From the NCBI GenBank assembly GCA_015680905.1, contig CM027378.1, positions 76,537,501-76,601,500 on the forward strand: a stretch of 64,000 nt of DNA. Direction: 5' to 3'. Positions within the stretch are counted from its first letter, which is position 1; each line of letters starts with the position of its first letter. The position numbers and the translations under genes were made by a program. Below, one piece after another: positions 47,890-61,100 of this stretch. The notes under the pieces are model-generated. The model worked only from the letters and a program-made list of their open reading frames with translations. It was not told where the DNA came from and searched no databases. Source of the stretch: Coptis chinensis. Its lineage: Eukaryota; Streptophyta; Magnoliopsida; Ranunculales; Ranunculaceae.

Positions 47890-50800
47890 CTAAGTTTCCC
47901 TAAGCTGGTAGAGACACGAGTGCAGAATCCTATGGCCTCCATGGAGGAAATGAATTCCGTCCATGGGTTGAGTGAACTGTCGAGTGGCGTTTTCAGTGAA
48001 GTAATCCACTTTCTCAGTCAGGCGTGCTTGCTCGACGGCTCTGGCGGCAGGTGGATACCAAAACTTCTGGATACAGTGGGCATAGATAGGACCTGTGGTA
48101 GTGTCCCTAACCTCCACTAGGGCATCTGTGGCATCGAACCCCCACTGCTGCATGATCCTAGTGACCAGTACTAATAGAGGGGTGGTTGATTTCTTCGGTT
48201 TGCAGAATTGTTCAAAGATAAAGGAGACGATGCAGAAGCTATTCTTCTGTTCTTGAAGAATCCATAAAATATGAAGCATCACCTTACCTATATCAGAAGG
48301 CTTGGATGAGCCTAGCAGGTTGTAGGCTATCCACTGAGATATTGCCAGCTAGGTCCTTCGTAGCGAACTCTGAAACGCACAATGAGACTTGGGGTTTTTC
48401 ACCCCCTTGAGAAGTGTCTCTACCATCATCACGTCGATGGTCTTACCATCTGGGGACTATTCCGTCTGATCATAAACCTTCAGAGGAATCCCCAGAACTT
48501 GTAAAGTCCTGAATTCTTATTAAGGGTAAATTAGTAAAAGACACGTGAACCTTAGGGACGATTACATACGTGGCCAGTCGGATAGACGTTTAGCATGACG
48601 TAACGTAAAGTAATTTAACACTGGCCGAGAAAAACCAAGTTAGTTCAGGAAAACCACTTGGAAAATTCTAAGATTTCATATCACTAGTTACTTAAAATAT
48701 ACGAAGATCGGAAAAAGAAGATAAATAATAAGTGATAAAATAATTCGATACAGGATAAATTCGTATGCGCATAACTAAATACTTGCATAGTCAATAGGAG
48801 TCTGTCGCCTGTAAACCCAAAAACTGTAGAACTAGACAAGTCCTTCGATGACAGCGTCACAATTATTGTATAGTGTGCGCAAACTTGGGCGTTGCACGTG
48901 AGAGCGTATGATCAAACCCTTGTTTGGTACTAAATTACAATGTAAGGGTAAGACGGTCTTTTTACCCAAACCTTAGAATTATCCAAAAACCAAAATCGCA
49001 CCAAACCAAATTTATCGCGCCAAATTTTTCCCCATTTCGCCAATTGAAAACCTAGGAGAGAGAAAACCAAATTCGATCAATTTCAATCGATTAAAACCTC
49101 AATTCTTCACACCCAAACCTTAGAAACCTTAAACTCAAGTGTGAGGATTCAAAATTACTTGGAATCGCGTCATACCAAGGTAAAAGGTGAGTTTAATTTC
49201 TTCCTAAATAGATATTTAAACTAAATTTCGATGGATTAGGGGTGTATGGATGAAATTAATTGAATTGGGGGTGTTGAATTTCGACAGTAGCTTGTTGAGA
49301 GAAGATAGAGTTGGGCGAAATGAGTGGAGCAGAAAGCTGAGGAAATATTCTTGCGGATTTGGTAAGGATTACTGTATATCCAATCTATTTTAGAGAATTG
49401 ATGTTAGTTTTATGCTTTGTTAAGATCATGTTGAATTATGATTTAAGGAGGAAGAACACCCACTTAGTGATTAATATATTTAAGGTGAATTGAAGAGTGG
49501 AATTTGTTTATAGTTAGAGTTGGGAAAAATCGTAATCGTTAGTGGAATTGATAGATATGATTAGTGTGGCATTAAGGCCTGCAGAGACCGGTCAGAGTGA
49601 CAATGTTAGAAATGGCATGTAGCGCTGTTAACAGTAGTTGTAGGAAAGGATACCTGAAACCAAATTCTTAGCGTCGAGATTTCTTCTCGGCTTGCGTTAG
49701 ATAAGAATTTCTCGTTAGTTGATCAATTATAACATCCTACTTATATATATGATGTTATAGGAGTAAATACGAGTGGATTCGGTTAAGTGGGATTCGAGGA
49801 GAAACGGAGCTTGCTAAGGTAGGAACCTACATACCAATATGTAGCCTGCTTATTTTCATGCATGATTTGAATTGTTTAAATTGATAAGAGATAGTTTGCG
49901 TATCAACCATGCATGTATATATGATATTCATGTTTTGCATTGTATTTTCCTCAATATAAACTAGATATATGGATAGCTTTCGTGTGAAATGATTTTTGTG
50001 AAATCTAGGTAGCTGGGATTGTTTTCTTTCGTTAAAAGAGAAAAAAAATTAGTTTTAGGAAGGGTTGATCGTCTCTTGTCTCAGGAAGGAGAAAGAGAGA
50101 TGGATTTTTCTATGTGGGTATGGATTACCCGATTGTTTGTAACTATGTGTGAGGTTCTGGATTGCTCTATGGATATGGTTGTTGTTATTTTTGATGATTC
50201 GCCGTTTGGGAATCATCAGTTGTCATTTACTATGACTGGCCCGTTTGGGAGTCATAGGTTGTATTGAATCGACGGTTGGGAATCCAGGAACTCACACATA
50301 CAGAACCAACAATTTTAAAAGAAAAACTAAATATGTATCTATAGTATTTGGAAATAACCGGTAATACGAGTATATATATATTACTATGCTTATCACGAGG
50401 GGATTTAGAAAAGGAATTGTGAATTCCTACAAAGAAGGAACTGTTGTCGCATTTCCGGAGATAGCAGTTCGCTCTAGGATTCCAACTGTGGTGTACACCT
50501 TTCGAGGTGGTGGACCATCTTTAAAGGGATGCATCACAGGATGTAGTTCGGAAATTCCTTTTCTATTTTTCTAGATAACCATGTTTGCACGTGTCACGCT
50601 GTATGGTGCTTAGCATGTGTGAGGTTACATGTTACCTCGATGAGGTTTAGACACGAGGAGTGAGAGTTTAGTCCACTCCTAAATGTGTGTCGAACCCGAA
50701 AGCATCTGCTTGATCATCGGCGGTTGACCACCGTAAGTTAGGTGACAGCCTGTATGGGGGTCGTGGTTACAGGGCCCACCTGAGCCCTAAAAGCTTTGGG

Positions 50801-52070
50801 GATTTTGTGTGTACGAACACAACAACGTCATTTCAGCTCCCAGCTGCCGGTAAAATCAGGAAAACAACGGTGCATGGTTCACACTGGGAAGTACTGAACC
50901 GAGATATGCCTCGTGGATCGGGTCGAAATTACCGTCATTACCCTCACCATTATAATAGGATGCAGCGGACACAATAGTTGTATGATGTTTGTGAAAACTA
51001 TATTTTGAATATTAACGAGGCATGTCGAAATGATTTCTGCTAGTTAGTGATGTATTATATAGTCACGATATTTGGATATTATTATGGAAACCTGCATGTT
51101 TTAAATGTTTAGCTATAAGTAGTCTATTTATTGGTTATGTGCGTTTCTACTGGGCATAGTTGTTTGCTCATCCTACATTAACATTTCAGTCGAACCAATT
51201 GCGGAGGAGGCTTTCCCTACAACTAGTGAGGATGGTTATGGGGATTTGGATGGTTTCCCCTATGCTTGACGAGGGGGAGAGTCAAGTTCATTTTGGGTTG
51301 TATAGAGTCTAGTTCATTCTTTTGTTGTATATATAGAGAGCTAGTTCATTTTGATGTACTAAACGATGTATTGGAGTAATAGTTACACTTAAACCTTTTG
51401 TGGATATAGTTGTACATCACTGTTGCGTATGAAGTTAGTTTGTATATATATGGTTGTTGGAAGGATGAATTATGAAATTTCCAGGTTTTATGATAGGTTT
51501 TTCGTATACGAAACGTCGATAAAATAAAGGAAACTCCACCGAAATTTCAATAGAATTGGGATAGTGACTGCCTCGAGATTCATCTCCACGTCCTCGGGAT
51601 GTGTGATGGGCCTCGAGGCGTTACAGAACTCCACTTACCACCTCCTTGGTGAGCTCTAGTGAGCGGACATCCTTGACAACCGTGATGCTGTCATCCTCCC
51701 CTCTAAGCATACCATTGTAGAACGAAAAAGTTAGAGAAGGATAATAAGCCGCACCTCCCAACCAAACCAAAGCCTCCCATCCTCTTCTCCTAATCTCATC
51801 CTTGAAGTACACTTCAAACAGATTGGAATTGAAGATGGGTTCAAAATTTTGCTCCGGCACAATTTTAAGAACTCGAGCCATTTGGAGTAGGAATTGATAA
51901 AATTGTAGTTTCTTGTTGGAATGGGGTTTGAAATTGGGGTAGGCTATAAAAATTTGGAGTGGTGGTGTTTTAGGGTGAAGTCGCGGTCGCGAGCTAGAAG
52001 ATGGCGGACACGAGTTGAATTGGGTGGCTAGGGTTTTGGAAAATTGGGGAAGATGAGTTGGGCCAGGCAA
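47890..52070 (-). pseudogene. Retroelement ORF ('putative plant transposon protein' type), split by a solo LTR
   Basis: The 5' part (51625-52070) carries ARVLKIVPEQNFEPIFNSN, DEIRRRGWEALVW and YYPSLTFSFYNGM. The 3' part (47890-48499) carries MLHILWILQEQKNSF, RIMQQWGFDATDALVEV and IYAHCIQKFWYP. Both match the family of plant ORFs named 'putative plant transposon protein' (Pfam Transposase_32 type, from memory), found in gag position of Ty3-like elements. Removing 48500-51624 and one GAACT joins the two in frame (SGV then LGIPLK). Two TAG stops after the join show it was dead before or after insertion. It lies in the right orientation to belong to the minus-oriented element ending at 45444. Confidence 0.65.
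48500..51624. mobile_element. Solo LTR, 3.1 kb
   Basis: Begins TGTAAAGTCCTGAATT, ends CTCGAGGCGTTACA, and is flanked by GAACT at 48495-48499 and 51625-51629. The flanking sequence is one continuous ORF. No coding domains inside. Size and general features (gtgagtttaatttc, tgctcatcctacattaac) are like the solo LTR at 35322-38485, but it is a different family. Confidence 0.88.
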
Positions 52071-53620
52071 TCGCGAGTTATATATACGAAATGATGGTAC
52101 ATGCGAGGCATGTGCCTTTTTAAGTTATATTGAAATTTTGGCCTAAACCCAAATGAAATCAAAGAAGTCCAATCATGTCAGTAGTGCCTTGCCAACTTCA
52201 AGAGCTAATCCGCACTTTGTTACTCCCCCGATCTTGACCCGTGAGGTACCAAAATGATCAGCATCAAAAATGAAATGTAACAGTATATGGTACACTCACA
52301 TCCAATGATGGATAAAAAACAGATGATGGAATGAAACAAAAAGGAACTGTAGGGAAATATGTACATATAACATAAAGAAAATTTTAATTAATTTTTTTGG
52401 ATTTTGAATAAGTTTGATTGAAATTTTAAAAAGGTGGGTCATTTTAAGTCAGATTCCCAAGACTTGGAAGTTTTTGAAAACTTGAGTCAATCCCAACCAG
52501 ATGGTTGGATTACTTTCTTAGACCGTGCGTAATGCACTGGAGGATAACACGTACGTGTAGACTTTATAAACAAAATTATTATGAGGTTGAAGATCGGGGC
52601 AAGTTGGTATTTGACAATTCAAGCACCAGCCTTCTCTCATAGCTCGTCTCTTACGTGCGTATGAACTCTTACCTAAACCAGGAATGATTTTCGGTATATG
52701 TGTCCATATCTTAAGCTACAGTTCTCTAGGAAGTGCTTGCACACGATCATTGAAACTGATCCATCTAGTCTTGCTAGGTTGAAGGTTTTTGCTTGTTACA
52801 GAAGACATTTTTTAAAAGTTTTTCAGAAAAGAGAGAGATTGAGAAGGGGGAAAGGTTTTTAAGAAAGGAATTTTTTTCAAATTTGTACAATTTTGACTCT
52901 TTTAACGTCAGATTCTCAAGATAAATAGAGATGTGGAGGCAAAAGATAAAATTAAATAGAGAATAGTATCACTTTCGGTTACTCTATTTGTTTAATTCTC
53001 GTTTAGAGACACCTTGTTTTTTTTTTAGTTGGTTTTCTCAATCAAAATATATCTCTAACCATATAGAGGTTTTGACAAGAAGATAAAATTATACATGAAT
53101 CCGGTATCATTTTGGTTACTCCAGGGCGTATAACTTTTATTTTATATCCTCTAGTTTGGAAAACTATGGAGAGATGTTTTAAGAAACTCATACTCAAAAG
53201 CTGTGATTCTAGAAGCTACTATTTGAAAACAAACCATAAAAGATAATCTTAGGCAATTTTTGTGTCGATTATGTGGCGAACCCAATCTAGACAGACAGAG
53301 CTTCAGCTACGCGAGTTGGTGGATTTACTACGCAATACATGGAATATTCTGACCTGGGCAAATAGCTCGGTGATATAGGCGACCCTTAGTAAGCAAAACT
53401 GATCTCAAACTGCCCCTAGATTGTGTTGCTCTAGGGGTTGGTATGTGTAAAATTCATTGCCCATTTTGTTTTAATTTTGAAAAATTACTTAACTATTGAT
53501 GTATCAAGAATCTATCATTAACAGAACAAAGAAAACAAACATATTTGAAAAAGAAATGTAAAATGAATAAAAGAATAAAAGAAAACTTGTATACTCACTC
53601 CACAGGGTTACTGAAGAGTA
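52071..53620 (-). other. Retroelement internal DNA, non-coding
   Basis: The stretch 53000-53470 is, on the minus strand, similar to 39890-40300 of the 17.6-kb element (caaaccataa, atcacagctttt, catctctata). No gene was recognised. Confidence 0.4.
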
Positions 53621-54833
53621 TGTTTTGATAGTGGTGATAAGGGTTGTGTTGTTCATCTTAGATTCTTTGTTTGGAGGATGGTTTTGATGGATGAAACACT
53701 AAACTTTGTAACTTTTCTCTCCTATTTTCTTATGGTTATTTGGAATTACTCTCAATCTTAACTATTGGTTGAGTTGTAAAGGGATGAAAAGATGTAATGG
53801 AAACTTCTATTGAAAAGATGTAATGGAAACTTGTATTGAAAAGATGTAGAACTTGGTTTACACTAAAGCTTGAAGAACATAAAAATGGAAAACAAGGAAA
53901 TATAAATTTAAATTAAAACATTTATTCTACTCCTAATGACCAAAGATTAGCTCTAGGGTAATGGTCTTTCTCTACAACTTTGGTTTACTAGCCATGCAGC
54001 CCGACCTGTGGCCGGGCCTGTTATTCTTAAACCCATCATGTCTGGGCCTATATTTAAGGGAAGCACTTGGAAGTTTAACATATCCATATCCAATAAGTAA
54101 TCCATATCCATATCTATTAACTAATACATATCCATATCTATTAACTAATACATATCCATATCCATATCTAATAACTAATACATATCAATTAACTAATCCA
54201 TTGTTTTTTAGAATTTGTTTTTTTTTATCCCATGCGTACATTTGAAATAATGAAATAATGCGTAGCTTTGTTTTTTGTTTTATCATAACACATGAAAGGA
54301 CAATTTTAATTTATATTAAATTAGAGAGCAGGCCAAATTCAGGGTTAGTTTAGTAAGAAGGCAAGTAATTATTTTTCAAATAGGGACTATTTTAAAAACT
54401 TTGCTGATGTGGCTCACTATGAGCATCTTGGGAGAAACGGATATTAATATAGGTAGGATTTAGGACACCATTTACAATTATACCCTTCCTTCTAGAAACA
54501 ATCTTATGGGATTTTGACCTAAGCCCATACAATAGAAGTCTTGATTTTGGCTTTAGGTCCCTGAGTCAGTAGCTTTTAGTCTTGAGTCTTTGACTTTGAC
54601 AGTTGACTTGACTTTTGACTTTCCAGCACTATTGCTCCTAAGCTGGAATCTTCCCAAGTAGCGTAAATAGCCATCCTTTTTGTGCCAAAATACACGTATT
54701 AGGAATATGTGTCCTAACTAACCTGTATCCTGCAAATGGTAGAAAAAGCTATAAGTTGTCTGTTCATTAAGCATAAGAATGGCATATTCAAAGCATTGTA
54801 AAGGTAATAAAACGCACATTTGGGGACTGATCA
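53621..54833 (-). repeat. LTR of the TGATCAG family, minus orientation, with an insert
   Basis: On the minus strand it starts TGATCAGTCCCCAAATG at 54833 and runs to about 53621. Compared with 25489-26458 it has roughly 450 extra bases (about 53985-54440), including a minisatellite of atccatatctattaactaat units at 54079-54205. The purine tract beyond 54833 (minus: gctgtttggggtagt) shows family internal sequence on that side. Confidence 0.7.
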
Positions 54834-55273
54834 ACTACCCCAAACAGCATTTTGCTTGCCCTCAAGCAAAAGATGAGAGAGAAAAAACTAAGAACACAAA
54901 TGTGTGATTTATTATACTAGTCTCGTTTCACGGAGTGCGATTGCATTAACCATATGCAACAAGGCCTTAAACCACTAGGACTTTCCTAGTGGACGAGCTT
55001 AAGCCTCATGAGAGTTTTCCAGAGAAGGTACTCACAAACTTTCTCTATTTAGCACAAAAGGTCTCGTTTCCTTATTTATTCTCAGAGGTTATTTATACAT
55101 CTCATAGCGGGAGAATAAAGAAAAGCTCCTTTGAACTCAGAATAATATATACACAGTAGTTTAATCATCTAAAGATAAACGTGTAAAACATGAGCGGTGA
55201 AATGCAAAAGCAGAGTCGTTTCTAAAACTTTTGGAGAGCGTCCTTAAGTTAGGTCCTCACAGGGGTGTGTTGC
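54834..55273 (-). other. 3' internal region adjoining the LTR at 53621-54833
   Basis: Reverse complement of 41720-42150 of the 17.6-kb element. Broken at 55274 by the hAT-like element. Confidence 0.6.
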
Positions 55274-55768
55274 CAGGGGCGGACCCAAAGGAAGGCTAAC
55301 AGGGGGCTATAGCCCCCATAACTTTCTCAGGAAAAAATATATATTATATCTATACAAACAAAACTGTCCAAAATTATCAAATATACCAACTCTATATACT
55401 ATATCCTATGTAGTATGTACTAATAAAGAACATGGGCAGTTTTCTAGTGAAAAAAAAAAAAAAACCCCCTTTATATGCTAGTATGTCTCCTCTTTCCTAA
55501 CCTGACTTCTTCCAAGAGTGGAAAAAGAAGAATAGCATTCTCACACGGTAAATATATATATTTAACAGTCCAGTATCTCTTTTACTCTCTTATTCTCTAA
55601 GTTCATTCTCAAATATCAAAAATGGAAATTAAAAAAATTAAAACCTAAAAAAAAAAACATCTTGTTTATTTGTGTGCAATATTGCTTGGTTCCCTTAAGA
55701 GAAAAAAAAATCCTTGAAGTTTAACTTCAAAGTAGCCCCCCTTATACAAGATCCTGGTTCCACCCTTG
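55274..55768. mobile_element. hAT-like non-autonomous element
   Basis: The left end CAGGGGCGGACCCA and the right end (read inverted) CAAGGGTGGAACCAGGA are imperfect TIRs of the type common in plant hAT elements. The subterminal parts are also inverted (atagccccc near 55312; gtagcccccct near 55732). The left flank matches family DNA up to gtgtgttgc, but the right flank does not continue it, so one side was rearranged. Confidence 0.6.
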
Positions 55769-55802
55769 ATTGAAACTAAATCTTTGTTTAGTGTAGAGCA
55801 AC

Positions 55803-56003
55803 TTAACTAGATACCAGCCTGATGCAATCTGAAAGCCTGGTGGTGTAAAGCAGTAACTGGGTCAATGCACCTCTTAAGATTTCCATACCACGGAGAAAGT
55901 TACTAAAAGATGTCATGACATCTTTATGCATTGACTCAATAACATTCTTCCATTTACTTGCGGAGTCCTTGACAAGATTTTCCACCTCATTAGCACTTAA
56001 AAG
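55803..56003 (-). pseudogene. VPS52 fragment (C-terminal exon piece)
   Basis: The minus strand encodes LLSANEVENLVKDSASKWKN, then SMHKDVMTSFSNFLRGMEIL and LTQLLLYTTRLSDCI, then stops. This resembles the C-terminal region of plant VPS52 (a GARP/EARP tethering-complex subunit of the trans-Golgi network), in which a KW-x-IE-MHKDV-TSFSNF-CGMEIL segment precedes QLLLYYTRL. The terminal part is missing and no further exons were found nearby. A stray fragment, probably moved by the neighbouring transposons. Confidence 0.55.
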
Positions 56004-56107
56004 CTTTTTTTAGCAGAACCAAGATCGTTGGATGAATCACACATGAATTGGTAATTTAGTATTTCTCCCCAACATTTCTAATAATATGGATGTCAGGATG
56101 AAGTTGT

Positions 56108-57215
56108 TTCTAGGTTTTTTGTATTTTGGTCCTAGTGATAATAATGATATTAGGGTTTGGTCCATAATTAATTGTTTATTGCACTTTGGTCCAAAATTGT
56201 CGTTGCCCGTCAAATATTTCATAATACTACCACTTAACTGGTATGTTGCAGTTTGGTCCTAGTGATAATAGTGATATTAGGGTTTGGTCCACAATTAATT
56301 GTTTATTGTGGCCTTAAAATCATTGGCCTTCATTTAATCATAGCCTTTATTTAATCATCTGCTTTAATTAACGGCTCGTTTTACACCATGTGTATCTCAA
56401 CTAACTGAGTCCCAAACTTACATTTTATCTTTTTTCTATCTTACCACCACCACCACTTTCTCTTCCACCACTCAATTATCACCTCATTCATCACCATTCA
56501 ACAATCACCGTCATCTCTCTTAACCGTATACAAATATCAAAATCATTTGTCCTATTAAACTTAAAACACTAGATAGAGAACTACAAAAATTATCTTTGAA
56601 TTTTGAAGAAATAAGATTGGGTATTTGAAATTTCAACTTAAACTCCCTAATAAATCAGACAAAAATATTAACAACCCTAATCTTAACCCAAAATCTAAAA
56701 AAAAAAAATTGAGTGTCAAAGATCAGCAACAAACTTGAATGTTCAAAAATCGCCAACAAACTTAAAAATATGATCTTAAAGTGAAAATGTGATAAATGGG
56801 TTTTTGATTGGTAGTTGATTGTGTTAATGGCGGCCATTGCTTTTGGATGGTGATAATGGTGGCGATTCAGGTTGTTATGGAGGGTGGAGGTGGTGGTGGA
56901 GCGGTGTTCAATAAAAAAAATGTTAACTGCCTAAGCTCCACCCTTGGATTGAATGAATGAGATGATGTTATGTGTAATTTTTACTAATTGGTCCTACTCT
57001 TAATAGCAATATTTGTAGTTTGTGTGATATGTGTAGGGTATTATAGACATTTCAGAAAAATATGGATGAAATAGATGTGAGTCGTTCGGTCAACTTACAC
57101 ACAAGGCAAAGTCAGCACACTTTAACGGTAATTTTGGACCAAAGTACAATAAACAATTAATTGTGGATCAAACCCTAATATCACTATTATCACTAGCAAA
57201 ATGCTAAAAACCCTT
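56108..57215. mobile_element. 1.1-kb element with roughly 95-bp terminal inverted repeats
   Basis: Left (56108-56206) ggtcctagtgataataatga, atattagggtttggtccata and attgtttattgcactttggt; the right end (57120-57215) is the reverse complement with few mismatches. Part of the left end is repeated directly at 56246-56316. The interior has no gene. Long TIRs suggest a MULE-type MITE; no TSD was identified. Confidence 0.75.
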
Positions 57216-58148
57216 TCCAATACTTACAAACTTGAGTCTGTTATAGTTGTAATCCTAGAGTTTGGTTTATTTTTCTTTTTTGGTTATTTGTTTTTAAATT
57301 AAGAGTGGAGAAGAAGAATCCAGAGAGAGAAACATGTTTTGTGGAGAGAATCTTGGGAAATTTTGATTTTGTTTTTAGGGTAATTTCTCAAATAGACCAT
57401 GATAATGTCAATTCCTTCTCAATTAGACCACGCCCATACATTTTGACTTTTCAAAGGTTTTTTTGACTATTTTGCCCTTGGTTGTATTTTGAGACAAAAC
57501 CGACGTGGAACTGTTACACTCTTTGACCTACCTGGTACACGCAATCTCTAGGTGTACTTAGTGATTGTGACTGACCACAATGAATTAGTCGTTCGATTAC
57601 CCTAGTGATACGTGTTGCCAACATTATTTGGATAAAAATATAAATGAAGTAGTCGAAGCTAAGTCGAATATATTATGTAGCAATTGTTATAACTACTATC
57701 AGCAACATTATTTTTACCCATTACTTATTTTCGTTTCACAAAAATGGGAATAGTACCCTAACATGAACCTCGATATTTGGTCCAACCTTCAAAAGTTTAG
57801 ACAAGTATCCACTTTTGTTTAAGGTTTTCTTGATTTTTTCTTCCTCTCTCCTGTTTGAAATGGAGGAGAACATCACACATTCACATAAAAAAGGTAGGTT
57901 TTGTTTTAACTTACCCTTTAAAAACTTATCTATCTCGTCTTGGATGTTGGGCTGTAGAGTTTGGTTTGTTGGGTTTTGTTTCAATGTAGTGTTGAGGTTC
58001 TATCATTATTTTCAAGTAAATATTATAGCTTTCAATGGTTCTCGGGTTTCCATGTTGATTCTTTCGTTGTTGTTAAGGTTTTTTTAGAATATTATTGTCA
58101 TAAAAGTGCAACAATATTAAATGCGATAACTTTTATATTGTATTCAAT
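57216..58148. other. Left flank of the MULE
   Basis: No gene was recognised. The terminal sequence of the MULE may lie here (for example around 57376-57480), but its partner would be outside the window. Confidence 0.3.
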
Positions 58149-61100
58149 GTGAGAACTCTTACAGCTGTTTCCTTCGATGTTCTTATTCATTATGATGGTG
58201 AGATGAAAGCAGACAAATATGGGGTGATGAAGTATGTCGGAGGTGAGGTGAAATTGAGAGTGTGTGATGTCGACATTTCTTACGAAAGATCCATTAGTCT
58301 TGTGGAAGCTGTAAGTTCGAGTAGGTGGCCAAGTTTCTTTTTGCGGTACCTAATGAACAAGTGCCTTTGTTGAATCGACGAACAAACTGACTATGCCAAC
58401 ATGATTACGAGATAGAAGAAGAACCCAACCAAAGTTATGCTAGTTTGGGTTATCAAGGAAGCGTGTGTTGTAACACCACCTTCTCAAGGAGCACGAAGAG
58501 CTACAACATCTACTCCTGGTGCACCGAGTATGAAAAAGAAAAAAGTAGCTATTCAGTTGTTTAAAGAACATATCCCTACAAGTGTTTCCCATAGAGAAGC
58601 CATGAATGAAAATATTTCATAAGAATGGAAAGAGATTCCTACAGGGCCTTCTCCGCGAAAACAAACTTTTTTGAAAGAAAAGATGTTAGCTCGTACGAAA
58701 ACCTGTGCCAAACCATTACAGCTTGTGGACCAAGCAATAGGTTCGTAATTTTATTTGTTTATATTGTATTTAGTGATAGTAAAAGACATGCTTGCTTATA
58801 GTTATGAACTGAATGTTCTTTTGACCATGTTATGCTCACCAGATAATCCCCTTGAGCAACAGACAAGTGGTGTTCATCAAGTGGAACATGATGAGATTCA
58901 TGAAGTTGCTGAACCTCACAGCTTGTCGACATTCAAAAAGATCATGGAAGGTGAGAGTTGGACCACATGTGCTTAAGGAATATATTGCTGATAATGGTAT
59001 GTGTACTTACTGAGTGTTGGTTGAAACATAGATTTTTGGCCTGAGGAAGTGTCAACTGAAGCGGGAAGTTCACCAGAAACCTTTTCAGATAGAATAGAAT
59101 CAACTATACTTCTTGATTTGTTTGAACGTATGTGGTTTCTATGTTTCAAGTATCATATAGTCTTGTTGCTGATATATTCTTCACTAATATATCGCAGCAA
59201 AATCCAATGCGGACTTTGGTGAAACTGGTGTTGGAGATCTTGATCAACCTGATTATGATGACTTTGATAGCCAAAATCCGTATGGAGATGCAGTAGTCAT
59301 TCCTGACGAATATAGAATTGCCACCAATGTAACTATTGATGAGATTGTGGGTGATGGAGATGAAGTTGAAATACTACATGATGTTGAAATAGAAGAAGAA
59401 TATGTGGTAGTATTGGATGGACATGTTGATGATGAAGGTGTCATAGGTCAAAAAGGAGTCATGGATGATGATGATGATAGTGAAGTCCAGGTATTGGATG
59501 GAGATTATGGTGATCGATGGTCTACTCTGAACCGTGGTGAAGGGGGGCAAGAAGGAGTCATGGATGATGATGATGATGATGATGATAGTGAAGTCCAGGT
59601 ATTGGATGGAGATGATGATGATCGATGGTCTACTCTGAACCGTGGTGAAGGGGGGCAAGAAGGAGTCTTAGATGATGATGATGATAGTGAAGTCCAGGTA
59701 TTGGATGGAGATGGTGGTGATTGATGGTCTACTCCAAACTGTGGTGAAGAATTTTTTTGGGGGGGCACGCCTATGACAATTACTAAGAATGGTGAAGGAC
59801 GACAAAGTTAATTTGATTTTGATTTGAAGGGAATGGTTGATGTTGTGGTAGTTTCACCTATTGATCTGAAATCCGAAGACTTACATCAAGGATGTCAGAA
59901 TCTCGACTCTTCCCATAGTCCGAAGACCCCTGAAGGTACTGGTTTGGATGTTACTCCTGCTCATTTGCAGGTGAAGTTTATCCCTCCTAAAGTTGGACAA
60001 CACTACCCTACTCGAGATGGTCTCATCAAAGACATGAAGTCGTATGCAATAGCAAACATGTTTGATTTGCGTCGTGCAAGTACTGCTCCTGGAAGGGTGG
60101 TGATGAAGTATAAGGCTGTTGGATGTACATTTCATATGTATGCAAAACCGGCCACTGGTTCTGATATATGGGTTATTATAACCTTGACAGAGGCACACAC
60201 TTGTCCACAAGATGAAGCTGATGCAACTAATCGACAAGCAAATGCTAAGTAGGTCGCAGAAGTTATTAAGTCAAAACTGAAGGACAACGTGGAATTGTGT
60301 CCAAGACAGTTGCAGCTAGAGGTGAAGAACTCACACCATACCAAAGTATCTTATAAAGCTGCATGGAAAGCCAAAGAAATTGCAATGCAGAAGGTATCAG
60401 ACTTCAAACAATCAGCAAGTACTGAGTGGATATGTAGCAACAGATAACTTACATTGGTTTGCCTTGTTTTCGTGTAGATAAGGGGAAGCTTCTCTCAGTC
60501 GTACCAAATGTTGCCAAATTACTGCAAAGAACTTAAAAGGGTTGATCCAGATTGTTACCCGAGCTATTGACGTCGTCATCTCCTGAGCACAGGTTTGAAC
60601 GCATTTTCTTGTGTTATGGGGTAACTGTCCGTGTTTACAAAAGATGTCTCCATAAGTTGATTATGATTGATGGGACATTCATGAAAGATAGATACAAGTC
60701 AGTTATCCTCACCACTCTAGCTGCTGATGGTGACATCCACGTTTTCCCAATTGCAGTTGCCATAGTCCCGAAAGAAAGTAATGAACACTGGGATTGGTTT
60801 CTCGAAAAGTTGAAAGACCATGTCGTTGGGACTGAGGAGAAATTTATGCTTATGTTTGATAGGCATCAAAGCATTCTTCAAGCCATGCCTAAAATCCTTC
60901 CTAATGCTACACATTGCTTTTGTGCACAACATATCTCAAACAATGTCAGTAAGGAAGATACAAAAAAGAGAGTGAAGAGGGCGGCTGAAACTTATGATAA
61001 AGCTGATTTTGTTAGAATCCTGAGTCACATATCCTGTAGCGATCTGAAGGGGTACGCAAAACTTGTTAAGATTCCAAAAGAGTCATGATCCTGTGCATTT

